A stretch of DNA of 5,580 nucleotides from Bacteroidota bacterium (GTDB taxonomy: Bacteria > Bacteroidota > Bacteroidia > Chitinophagales > Chitinophagaceae), in the NCBI GenBank assembly GCA_028876035.1, contig JAGWTK010000291.1:1-5580 (forward strand). The letters run 5' to 3'. Of this stretch, positions 1 through 5,580 are shown in pieces. Below the pieces are notes generated by a model that worked only from the letters and a program-made list of their open reading frames with translations, made no database searches and was not told the DNA's origin. Position numbers and translations under genes: made by a program. Position 1 is the stretch's first letter. Every line of letters starts with the position of its first letter.

Positions 1-1508
1 ATATTAATTTGAGCATCGCCGGTCCACCCGTTCTTTTCACGTTGCGGACAATCCGTGGGATAGCCGTAAAGATTTGATAGGTACGATTGGTTGGCTGCAG
101 CCCATACCTTATTGATAAGTTCGCTGGAACTATGAATGCGGCCGGCGGGCGTTACATCGCTGTGCATGAAATAAGCAGTGAGCGATTGGTCACTTAGTTG
201 CACAGGCGCGGAACTGCTCAGTTCAACGTACTGAAACCCTTTATAGTTGAATCGGGGCATGAACTGTTCGGTCCCTTCCCCTTTTAAAATATAAATATCC
301 GTCTGGAAAGGATCGGTGTTGTCAGTCGGACGATAATGCACATCGATGTTCGACTGATCTACATGTCCTTTCTCGTCCAATCGCTCACCGTGTTTCAAAC
401 CAATGATCGTACCCGCTTTGCCACTCACCTGCAATTTCACGATGCCGGCAATGTTTTTCGGGAATGCAAATACGGCATTGGTATCGCCGGTGCGCTGGAG
501 TATCGATCCATGCAAAGTATCCGTTATCCGGATGGGTACGGAACTTTGTGCTACGATATTCATTGAGGGCGCAGCCATAAAGATGGGTTCTTTCCAGGTG
601 CTGTCGGCGTATCCAGGCAGGTTCCAGCCTGACTTTTCAAGTCTTGCATCGTAATGCTCACCTGTATAAATGCTGTTGAAGATGATCGGGCCGGTTGTCG
701 TTTTCCAATCTTTCCCCGTCGCGATTGTTTCCGTTGACCCGTCGCTGTACCGGATGCGAATATCCATACAGAAAGAAGGTCTGCCCCGCCAGGGTGCTTT
801 ATCAAAAAACCAAACGGCGGTCGACTGGTGATTATACCATCCATTGCCCAGCATTACACCCACACAGTTTTTACCATTTTGGAGCAGATGAGTAATATCA
901 TAGGTTACATACAGCGTTCTCCTGTCAAACCGCGTGTACATAGGATCCAGCCGGTGATCACCCACGCGCTTATTGTTGATCGTTAGTTCATACAGTCCTG
1001 CACACGCGATACAGGCCCGCGCTGTCACCACTTTCCGTTGAAGTTGAAATTCTTTCCTGAAAAGTGCTGCTGGCTTAAGGTGTATGTCCCGTGTATCGCT
1101 GATCCACGCACCTTTCCAGTTACCGCCATTCATCATACCAGTTTCAAAACTGGCAATACCGGAGCTTGTCCATTTACCGGGGGCAGACAAGAACAGCACT
1201 TTCCAATAATATTTTGTAAATGGCCTGATCGTCGCTCCTTCATATGCTACCAACTGCACCTGGGTTGATTTGATATCTTTCAGCCATTGGCCTCTTCCTT
1301 TCGCAACCTCCAGCGAATCCATTCCAACGCAGATGCGAAACAGCAGCGCACGGGTAACACCTGCTTCGAGTTGCCAGGACAGCCTTGGGTGTTGCGCATC
1401 GATGCCAATGGGATTGATCAGGTATTCACATTTTAGCCCGGTGGGTGCGGCGGCATGCGCAATAGCTGTGGCCAGGAGCAGGATTGATAGGGAAAAGAAT
1501 TTCGTCAT
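1..1508 (-). CDS. Secreted GH78 alpha-L-rhamnosidase, N-terminal part (cut by left window edge)
   Basis: Glycoside hydrolase family 78 enzymes release terminal alpha-L-rhamnose from plant and microbial glycans by an inverting mechanism. The frame runs open from the ATG at 1508-1506 to base 1 (502 codons). Residues 1-19 form a signal peptide (MTKFFSLSILLLATAIAHA, AHA cleavage box), so export to the periplasm or surface is expected. Residues ~25-130 match the Ig-like leader typical of the family (CEYLINPIGIDAQHPRLSW). Residues ~147-320 match the rhamnosidase N domain (ALFRKEF, then GNGWYN at 221-226). Residues ~342-440 match the following beta domain, ending FNYKGFQYVEL. The (alpha/alpha)6 catalytic domain starts near 445 and shows the family signature DCPQREKNGWTGDAQ at 486-500. 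Asp486, Glu491 and Asp498 fit the acidic residues known in Bacillus RhaB, with Glu491 the likely general acid. The rest of the catalytic domain, including the base, and the C-terminal beta domain lie outside the window; full family members are around 900 residues. No Shine-Dalgarno precedes the start, as is usual in Bacteroidota. The family call is firm; the exact glycan is unknown. Confidence 0.93.
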   Translation of the reverse strand, partial: MTKFFSLSILLLATAIAHAAAPTGLKCEYLINPIGIDAQHPRLSWQLEAGVTRALLFRICVGMDSLEVAKGRGQWLKDIKSTQVQLVAYEGATIRPFTKYYWKVLFLSAPGKWTSSGIASFETGMMNGGNWKGAWISDTRDIHLKPAALFRKEFQLQRKVVTARACIACAGLYELTINNKRVGDHRLDPMYTRFDRRTLYVTYDITHLLQNGKNCVGVMLGNGWYNHQSTAVWFFDKAPWRGRPSFCMDIRIRYSDGSTETIATGKDWKTTTGPIIFNSIYTGEHYDARLEKSGWNLPGYADSTWKEPIFMAAPSMNIVAQSSVPIRITDTLHGSILQRTGDTNAVFAFPKNIAGIVKLQVSGKAGTIIGLKHGERLDEKGHVDQSNIDVHYRPTDNTDPFQTDIYILKGEGTEQFMPRFNYKGFQYVELSSSAPVQLSDQSLTAYFMHSDVTPAGRIHSSSELINKVWAAANQSYLSNLYGYPTDCPQREKNGWTGDAQIN

Positions 1509-1523
1509 AAACAATCGGAGTTT

Positions 1524-1534
1524 GCGATTATCGC
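1524..1534. repeat. Perfect 11-bp palindrome upstream of the rhamnosidase start
   Basis: GCGAT-T-ATCGC reads as a perfect inverted repeat with one central base, 15 bases before the rhamnosidase ATG. It is flanked by GTTTG (1520-1524) and CAAAC (1543-1547), a second, wider inverted pair. It could be an operator or a small 5'-leader hairpin that affects translation. A repeat this short can arise by chance, so the role is only a suggestion. Confidence 0.35.
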
Positions 1535-1560
1535 GCTCGGTTCAAACAGAATTTCCTTAT

Positions 1561-1592
1561 AAAAACGCACCGTCCCTTGCAGGAGACGGTGC
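1561..1592 (-). terminator. Rho-independent terminator on the minus strand, downstream of fabV
   Basis: GCACCGTC (1567-1574) pairs perfectly with GACGGTGC (1585-1592). An inner CCT/AGG pairing (1575-1577 with 1581-1583) leaves one bulged base (1584) and a three-base loop. Read on the minus strand the stem is followed at once by GTTTTTAT (1566-1559), the U tract of an intrinsic terminator. It sits about 140 bases beyond the fabV stop and about 50 bases before the rhamnosidase ATG. It should therefore end fabV transcription and insulate the rhamnosidase gene, which would then need its own promoter in the short gap that remains. Read on the plus strand there is no T tract after the stem. Confidence 0.75.
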
Positions 1593-1617
1593 CCGGAAAG
1601 CAGAACAAGTATACAAT

Positions 1618-1650
1618 GAGATTCCTGCTTTCGCAGAAATGACGCTCGAA
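1618..1650. repeat. Hairpin with GAAA tetraloop, resembling a dispersed intergenic repeat
   Basis: ATTCCTGC (1621-1628) and GCAGAAAT (1633-1640) form an 8-bp stem with one mismatch around TTTC. On the minus strand the loop is GAAA, a GNRA tetraloop closed by C-G. The flanks (GAG before, GACG after) complete a sequence very close to the hairpin GTCATTCCTGCGAAAGCAGG, which I recall as a common dispersed intergenic repeat in many bacterial genomes; its false translation reads EIPAF(A/G)xMT. It would lie in the 3' untranslated part of the fabV transcript, upstream of the terminator. Only one copy is in the window, so repeat status rests on recall rather than on observation here. Confidence 0.5.
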
Positions 1651-1657
1651 AAAGTGC

Positions 1658-1683
1658 GCGGAATGCAAAGAGCTCCGCAAAGA
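1658..1683. repeat. Short direct repeat GCAAAGA with small inverted repeat
   Basis: GCAAAGA occurs at 1665-1671 and again at 1677-1683, a 12-base period. GCGGA (1658-1662) and TCCGC (1674-1678) form a five-base-pair stem that overlaps the direct repeat. The pattern resembles degenerate CGCAAAGA-type intergenic repeats seen in several genomes (recall). It belongs to the structured non-coding stretch between fabV and its terminator. No coding function is likely. Confidence 0.3.
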
Positions 1684-1734
1684 AATCAACAAGCTACACA
1701 GAATGAACGATTAAACTTTTAAACCCTTAAAATT

Positions 1735-2928
1735 TTAAACTACCAACCCTGGAATCTCCACCACCTCATTCACATCTTTCTGATAATCCACGCCTGGTAC
1801 TTTAAATCCAAACAAATTGTAGAAGTCGCTGCGGTACCCTTCAAGGTCACCGATCGATGGGAGGTTTTCAGTCGTGGCTGTTTTCCAGAGTGCATCTACC
1901 TGCTCCTGTACATCGGGTTGTAGTTCCCAGTCGTCGATACGGATACGCCCCTGCTCGTCTACCGGTACACTACCGTCGTTGTATAACCGATCTTTGTACA
2001 ACCGGTAGATCTGTTCAATACATCCTTCGTGCGTTCCTTTCGCCTTCATGATTTTATAAAGCAGTGAAATATACAGGGGAATTACCGGGATGGCAGAACT
2101 GGCCTGTGTAACCAACGCCTTGTTCACTGAAATGTAGGCTTTACCGCCAATGGGTTGAAGCAGTTTGCTGATATCTTTCGTTTTTGCTTCAAGATCATCT
2201 TTGGCACGGCCGATTGTTCCTTTTCGGTACACCGCCTCGGTGACCATCGGACCGATATAGGAGTACGCCACTGTGGTAGCGCCCTCTGCCAATACACCTG
2301 CTTTCAACAGCGCGTCCATCCACATGGCCCAGTCTTCGCCGCCCATTACTGCTACTGTATTCGCAATATCTTCATCATTCGCGGGTTGGATGGTTATTTC
2401 AGAAACTTTACCGGAATGAAAATCGACGGTTTTATTCGTAAACGTTGCACCAATGGGTTTTAGCACGGAGCGATGCGTAATGCCTGTAACCGGGTGCGTA
2501 CGTACCGGGGAAGCCAGGCTGTAGATAACCAGTTCTACCTGGCCCAGATCCTTTTTTATCAGCTCAATCGTTTTTTCTTTTACCTCGTTGGAAAAAGCAT
2601 CTCCATTGATGCTTTTCGCATAGATACCATCCGCCTGCGCCTGCTGCTCAAAGGCAGCCGTATTGTACCAGCCCGGAGTAGCTGTCTTACCATCTACCGG
2701 TGGCTTTTCGAAATAGACACCAATCGTTGCTGCGCCGGATCCATAGGCACTGGTGATACGTGAAGCAAGACCGAAGCCGGTGGACGCGCCAATGACCAAC
2801 ACTTTCCTGGGTCCGTTAATGGCGCCCTGCTTTTTTACATAGTTAATCTGGTTGTGTACGTTCATCGCGCAACCATCCGGATGTGCTGTCAGGCAAATAA
2901 ATCCACGCATTCTGGGCTCAATAATCAT
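1735..2928 (-). CDS. fabV: Enoyl-ACP reductase FabV / trans-2-enoyl-CoA reductase (NADH)
   Basis: FabV reduces the trans-2 double bond of enoyl-ACP (or enoyl-CoA) with NADH, the last step of each fatty-acid elongation cycle, in the cytoplasm. It is the enlarged SDR type of enoyl reductase, known elsewhere for resistance to triclosan. The 397-residue length from the ATG at 2928-2926 matches the family (about 400). The start is set by the conserved opening MIIEPRMRGFICLTAHPDGC; the frame is open a further 40 codons upstream, but that extension does not resemble FabV. The Rossmann dinucleotide motif is GASTGFGLASRI (47-58), and Glu74 after the next strand fits NADH preference. The catalytic Y-x8-K pair is Tyr234 and Lys243 in YRKGTIGRAK. 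VTQASSAIPVIPLY (273-286) is the conserved substrate-helix region. A-rich AAAAGAA precedes the start instead of a Shine-Dalgarno. Phe52 stands where many family members have Tyr. The gene is divergent from the HipA-like gene and appears to be a single-gene unit. Whether ACP or CoA esters are preferred cannot be told from sequence (Ter of Treponema and Euglena use CoA esters). Confidence 0.96.
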   Translation of the reverse strand: MIIEPRMRGFICLTAHPDGCAMNVHNQINYVKKQGAINGPRKVLVIGASTGFGLASRITSAYGSGAATIGVYFEKPPVDGKTATPGWYNTAAFEQQAQADGIYAKSINGDAFSNEVKEKTIELIKKDLGQVELVIYSLASPVRTHPVTGITHRSVLKPIGATFTNKTVDFHSGKVSEITIQPANDEDIANTVAVMGGEDWAMWMDALLKAGVLAEGATTVAYSYIGPMVTEAVYRKGTIGRAKDDLEAKTKDISKLLQPIGGKAYISVNKALVTQASSAIPVIPLYISLLYKIMKAKGTHEGCIEQIYRLYKDRLYNDGSVPVDEQGRIRIDDWELQPDVQEQVDALWKTATTENLPSIGDLEGYRSDFYNLFGFKVPGVDYQKDVNEVVEIPGLVV

Positions 2929-3032
2929 AGCTTGTTCTTTTGGAATTACAATCAGTCCCGGCAAAACGGGCGCTGAAGATAAAATAAACTGCCGATATAC
3001 CGTCCCACCGCCACTACATACCGGGAGAGTGC

Positions 3033-3040
3033 TATTTTTG
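3033..3040 (+). promoter_or_regulatory. Candidate Bacteroidota -7 box for the HipA-like/DUF3037 unit
   Basis: TATTTTTG matches the Bacteroidota consensus TAnnTTTG exactly, and lies 21 bases before the HipA-like ATG. Transcription would start near 3046-3048 and leave a leader of about 15 bases. No TTG-type -33 box is seen at the expected distance upstream, so the match rests on the -7 element alone. It lies in the 133-bp divergent spacer, where one regulator could affect both fabV and the kinase unit. Confidence 0.42.
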
Positions 3041-3061
3041 CCGCGCACCTACGATTCACTG

Positions 3062-3856
3062 ATGGCACTGCAATACCCTATCCGCACGGTACAAGTAACA
3101 CGTTATGTAACGCCCCTTCGCGAAGGAGGCTCCCTGCCCGCTATTGCAGAAGCCAGCGATGACTTTTTGTATGTCATCAAATTTCGCGGGGCCGGACAAG
3201 GACCAAAATCGCTGGTTGCAGAATTGATAGGCGGGGAGATAGCAAGGGCACTTGGTTTAAAAGTGCCCGAAATTGTGTATGCTGAACTGGACAATGCTTT
3301 TGGCCGGACAGAGCCCGACGAAGAAATCCAGGATCTCCTGAAAGCAAGTGCCGGACTAAACCTCGGCCTCCATTATCTCTCGGGTGCCATCACCTACGAC
3401 CCAGCAGTAACGACAATTGATGGACTGCTCGCCTCACAGGTGGTTTGGCTGGATGCATTTATTCTGAACGTCGACCGGACCTTTCGCAATACCAATATGC
3501 TGAGCTGGCACAAAGAGCTCTGGCTGATCGATCACGGCGCTTCGCTGTATTTCCACCATTCCTGGGATAAATGGGAGGAACAGGCATTAAAACCGTTTAC
3601 CCTGATTAAAAACCATGTATTGCTGCCACAGGCCAACGCACTTGCTGCAGTGGATGCGAAATTCAAATCACTGCTAACTGCTGAAATAATAGACAGGATC
3701 GTTGCTTTGGTACCAGAACAATGGTTGCTGACAGATGCACCCTTCAAGACTGTCACATCTCACCGCGAAGCCTATGCGCAGTTTTTGAAAATGCGGCTCG
3801 CCAATTCTTCACAGTTCGTAAAAACCGCTATCGATGCCAGGCAAGCACTTATTTGA
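3062..3856 (+). CDS. HipA-like kinase (HipA_2 type), first gene of a two-gene unit with DUF3037
   Basis: The 264-residue protein resembles the short HipA-like kinase family (Pfam HipA_2), distant from the HipA toxin that phosphorylates glutamyl-tRNA synthetase. Its own substrate is not known to me. The family-like N-terminus is VTRYVTPLREGGSLPAIAEASDDFLYVIKFRGAGQGPKSL (split: 12-31 and 32-51). Lys40 in YVIKFRGAGQG is the likely ATP-binding lysine, and Glu54 may pair with it. EIQDLLKASAGLNLGLHYL (88-106) is a conserved family stretch. The catalytic loop is LDAFILNVDRTFRNTN (130-145), with Asp138 the likely base and Asn143 or Asn145 a metal ligand. WLIDHGASLYFHH (154-166) supplies Asp157, the DFG-like metal-binding aspartate. 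All kinase-type residues look intact. The ATG at 3062 is chosen because homology begins there; the frame is open 70 codons further upstream, but that part overlaps the start of fabV and has no family likeness. No signal peptide is seen, so it is cytoplasmic. Its last 23 bases overlap the DUF3037 gene, which implies coupled translation. No HipB-like DNA-binding antitoxin gene lies beside it. Family firm, biological role open. Confidence 0.9.
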   Translation: MALQYPIRTVQVTRYVTPLREGGSLPAIAEASDDFLYVIKFRGAGQGPKSLVAELIGGEIARALGLKVPEIVYAELDNAFGRTEPDEEIQDLLKASAGLNLGLHYLSGAITYDPAVTTIDGLLASQVVWLDAFILNVDRTFRNTNMLSWHKELWLIDHGASLYFHHSWDKWEEQALKPFTLIKNHVLLPQANALAAVDAKFKSLLTAEIIDRIVALVPEQWLLTDAPFKTVTSHREAYAQFLKMRLANSSQFVKTAIDARQALI

Positions 3857-4220
3857 ATATGCCGTGTTGCGACTCGTTCCTAAGGTGGAGCGGGAAGAAT
3901 TCCTCAATGTAGGCGTAGTACTCTATTGTGCAGAGAAAAAATTCCTCGGCGTACTGTTTCATCTCAACATGGAACGTATCCGTGCATTTTCTGCCGAACT
4001 GGACATCCCGGAAATTGCGCAATACCTTTCTGCCTTTGAAAAAATCTGCCATGGAAGTAAAGACAGCGGCCCGGTTGGTAAACTACCGCTGGCAGAACGA
4101 TTCCGTTGGCTTACGGCAACCCGTAGTACTGTCGTACAAACTTCCCGCACGCACAGCGGACTTTGCGACGATACCGAACAAACTTTGCAGCGACTCTACC
4201 GCCAGCTGGTGCTTTGCTAA
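3834..4220 (+). CDS. DUF3037 protein, partner of the HipA-like kinase
   Basis: This 128-residue protein fits the DUF3037 family in length and in motifs. The N-terminus FEYAVLRLVPKVEREEFLNVGVVLYC (7-20 and 21-32) carries the family hallmark: a first strand, then EEFLNVGVVL. The C-terminal half has RFRWLTATRSTVVQTSRTHSG (89-108 and following), then DDTEQTLQRLYRQLVL (112-127), also typical. No signal peptide, membrane segment or known catalytic motif is visible. The ATG at 3834 lies inside the kinase gene in the +1 frame, giving a 23-base overlap; no Shine-Dalgarno is present, so translation is probably coupled to that of the kinase. DUF3037 genes commonly sit next to HipA_2 genes (recall), which suggests a substrate, regulator or antitoxin-like partner; none of these is shown by the sequence. 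The stop codon abuts the stop of the convergent DUF1501 gene. Confidence 0.9.
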   Translation: MPGKHLFEYAVLRLVPKVEREEFLNVGVVLYCAEKKFLGVLFHLNMERIRAFSAELDIPEIAQYLSAFEKICHGSKDSGPVGKLPLAERFRWLTATRSTVVQTSRTHSGLCDDTEQTLQRLYRQLVLC

Positions 4221-5580
4221 TCAGCGCAGCAATACCCGCGTGGAAGCCTCGTAACCTGCCCCGTCTCTCACCTGAAACACATATACGCCGGGCATTACTT
4301 GTTTATTGATGGTAAAAGTGAGATTGTACACATCATTAGCCTGTTGTACGCCCTGCCATATTTCTTTACCGGACAGATCGAGCATCCGCACGGTTATGGT
4401 ACCGCTCACTTTGTCCTGGAAGGAAGTAGTGAACCAGTTATCAATGGGGTTTGGCAATATCTTCACCCGAACACCCTTTACCACCTGCGCATCTTTCAGC
4501 AACAGGTTAGAGGAGTATTTTACAGCACCAGATTTTTCCACAATGCGAATCCGGTAATAATAAAATGCCTGCTGCAAATTCGCATCGCCGAAATCATAAC
4601 TGGCACCTGTTGCGGCATTCAATGCGGTAACAGCACCTATTTTCGTCCAACCCAATCCGTCTGTCGACCGCTCCACTTCAAACCGGTCTATATTCACCTC
4701 TTTATCGGTTATCCATTGCAGTGATACCCGCGCGTTTTTCCAGCTACCGGTGAAGGATTTGATGTTGACCGGCAATATCGATTGGCTGAAAATGGGCAAT
4801 GTTGAATAAGTCTGGAACAAGACGGCCGCGAGATCGGCGTCGCTCAGCTGGAACCAGTCGCGCAGCACGGTGTAATACACCTGCCGAAAATCGAACTGCA
4901 TCGGGATTTGATCATTCACAGTTGCATTGGCAGGCAATACCGGACTGGCGCCTGTAAGACCAGGATGCAGCTTTGCGCCGAAAAAGAACATGGGGATGGA
5001 TGTACCGTGATCTGTACCTACACTACCATTCGACTTGATGCGTCTTCCGAATTCAGTGAACGTCATCCCGGTTACCCGATCCTGTATGCCCATCAAACCC
5101 AGGTCTTGCTGAAAGGCACCAATGGCCTTTGACAAAAGTCCCAGCGCATTTGCATGTACGCCGATGGTATGATTGGTAGCATCGGTTTGATTCGTATGCG
5201 TATCGAAACTATTTGGGTGATTGACGATATAAAGAGGTGTTTTCAATCCACCCTTAATCAGTCTCGCTACAATTTTCAGCTGATTCGCCAGTGCATTGTT
5301 GGCGGGATAAGTAGCCAGGTTATTCCCCGCGGTATTGGCAGCTTTGATCACGCCCGCATACTGGTTGGTTTGTTGTTGCTTTTGCCGGAGGAAAAACAAT
5401 TCTGTGCCATAAGGCGTCGTATCGGTATTGGTCGTTGGAGGATTCACGAAATTGTAAAACGAACTGGGATCGGTCACGGTAAACGCCGCATTGGTTTCGC
5501 CCGCCTGCGTCATTGTAGATGCCTGCGAACCTATCTGGATCGCCAGCGGATCAGGCATGGTCGTGTTCGGATAGCCATTC
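4221..5580 (-). CDS. DUF1501 protein with Ig/FN3-like domain and T9SS sorting domain, C-terminal part (cut by right window edge)
   Basis: The frame is open from the right edge to the TGA at 4223-4221, giving the last 452 residues; the start lies beyond the window. The methionine at 5558 is internal, because the frame continues upstream as NGYPNTT before PDPLAIQIGS, a usual DUF1501 run. DUF1501 belongs to the alkaline-phosphatase/sulfatase-like fold. Counting from the first full codon, visible marks are FDTH (125-128), MTFTEFGRRIKSNGSVGTDHGTS (172-190 and following) with likely metal-binding Asp190 and His191, and FFFGAKLHPG. Residues ~275-360 form an Ig/FN3-like domain (SLQWITDKEVNIDRFEVERS), common in secreted Bacteroidota proteins. 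Residues ~368-452 form a T9SS type A sorting domain (VKILPNPIDN, VRMLDLSGKEIW, GVYVFQVRDG, ending STRVLLR). The protein is therefore expected to cross the outer membrane by T9SS and be released or anchored. The substrate is unknown. In related genomes a DUF1800 gene often lies just upstream; here that would be beyond the right edge. Confidence 0.9.
   Translation of the reverse strand, partial: NGYPNTTMPDPLAIQIGSQASTMTQAGETNAAFTVTDPSSFYNFVNPPTTNTDTTPYGTELFFLRQKQQQTNQYAGVIKAANTAGNNLATYPANNALANQLKIVARLIKGGLKTPLYIVNHPNSFDTHTNQTDATNHTIGVHANALGLLSKAIGAFQQDLGLMGIQDRVTGMTFTEFGRRIKSNGSVGTDHGTSIPMFFFGAKLHPGLTGASPVLPANATVNDQIPMQFDFRQVYYTVLRDWFQLSDADLAAVLFQTYSTLPIFSQSILPVNIKSFTGSWKNARVSLQWITDKEVNIDRFEVERSTDGLGWTKIGAVTALNAATGASYDFGDANLQQAFYYYRIRIVEKSGAVKYSSNLLLKDAQVVKGVRVKILPNPIDNWFTTSFQDKVSGTITVRMLDLSGKEIWQGVQQANDVYNLTFTINKQVMPGVYVFQVRDGAGYEASTRVLLR

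Noticed and set aside
1528..1550. TCTGTTTG on the minus strand as a -7 box for the rhamnosidase gene
   Set aside because: It has one mismatch to TAnnTTTG at the important second base and no -33 element, because the terminator U tract lies just upstream; too weak to list.
1270..1722. 150-codon plus-strand reading frame running from inside the rhamnosidase gene into the spacer
   Set aside because: It is antisense to a clear GH78 coding region. Its tail (EIPAFAEMT) is a false translation of the repeat-like hairpin, and it has no recognisable domain.
2155..2763. Plus-strand reading frames of about 100 codons opposite fabV
   Set aside because: They are shadows of the well-conserved FabV coding sequence; their compositions, rich in Cys, Arg and His, do not look like real proteins.
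2957..2970. CCCG/CGGG hairpin in the fabV leader
   Set aside because: The stem is only four base pairs with a six-base loop, which is expected by chance in a sequence of this size.
2973..3000. Possible minus-strand promoter for fabV in the AT-rich stretch (TATCTTCA on the minus strand)
   Set aside because: It matches TAnnTTTG at only four of six fixed positions and no convincing TTG -33 box is at the right distance, so I do not annotate it although a promoter must lie near.
3062..4220. Classical hipBA toxin-antitoxin operon
   Set aside because: The kinase is much shorter than HipA (about 440 residues), belongs to the HipA_2 type, and the neighbour is DUF3037 rather than a helix-turn-helix HipB protein.
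4299..4724. 141-codon plus-strand reading frame opposite the DUF1501/T9SS gene
   Set aside because: The opposite strand encodes a continuous protein with recognisable Ig/FN3-like and sorting domains; this frame has none.

Overview
The window looks like chromosomal DNA of a Bacteroidota bacterium, most likely in or near the Chitinophagaceae (Chitinophaga/Niastella-like). Three things point there: a secreted protein with a C-terminal type IX secretion (T9SS) sorting domain, a lack of Shine-Dalgarno sequences before every start, and a TAnnTTTG-type -7 box. The family assignment is inference; no marker gene is present.

Layout, left to right. Positions 1-1508 (minus) hold the N-terminal ~502 residues of a secreted GH78 alpha-L-rhamnosidase, cut by the left edge just after its acidic active-site motif. 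Positions 1509-1734 are non-coding and hold a terminator-like hairpin reading on the minus strand, a GAAA-tetraloop hairpin that resembles a dispersed repeat, and short repeats. Positions 1735-2928 (minus) are fabV, the NADH-dependent enoyl-ACP/trans-2-enoyl-CoA reductase. A 133-bp divergent spacer (2929-3061) follows. Positions 3062-4220 (plus) are a two-gene overlapping unit: a HipA-like kinase (HipA_2 type) and a DUF3037 protein. From 4221 to the right edge (minus) lies the C-terminal part of a DUF1501 protein with an Ig/FN3-like domain and a T9SS type A sorting domain; its stop abuts the DUF3037 stop with no spacer.

The genes do not form one pathway. The rhamnosidase (glycan breakdown) and the DUF1501/T9SS protein (secreted, unknown substrate) act outside the cytoplasm. 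FabV acts in fatty-acid elongation. The most interesting part is the HipA_2-DUF3037 pair: two translationally overlapping genes with intact kinase-type residues, no known substrate that I can name, and no visible antitoxin gene of the HipB type beside them. No CRISPR array, insertion sequence, tRNA or rRNA was seen. No stretch longer than about 300 bases lacks a gene.
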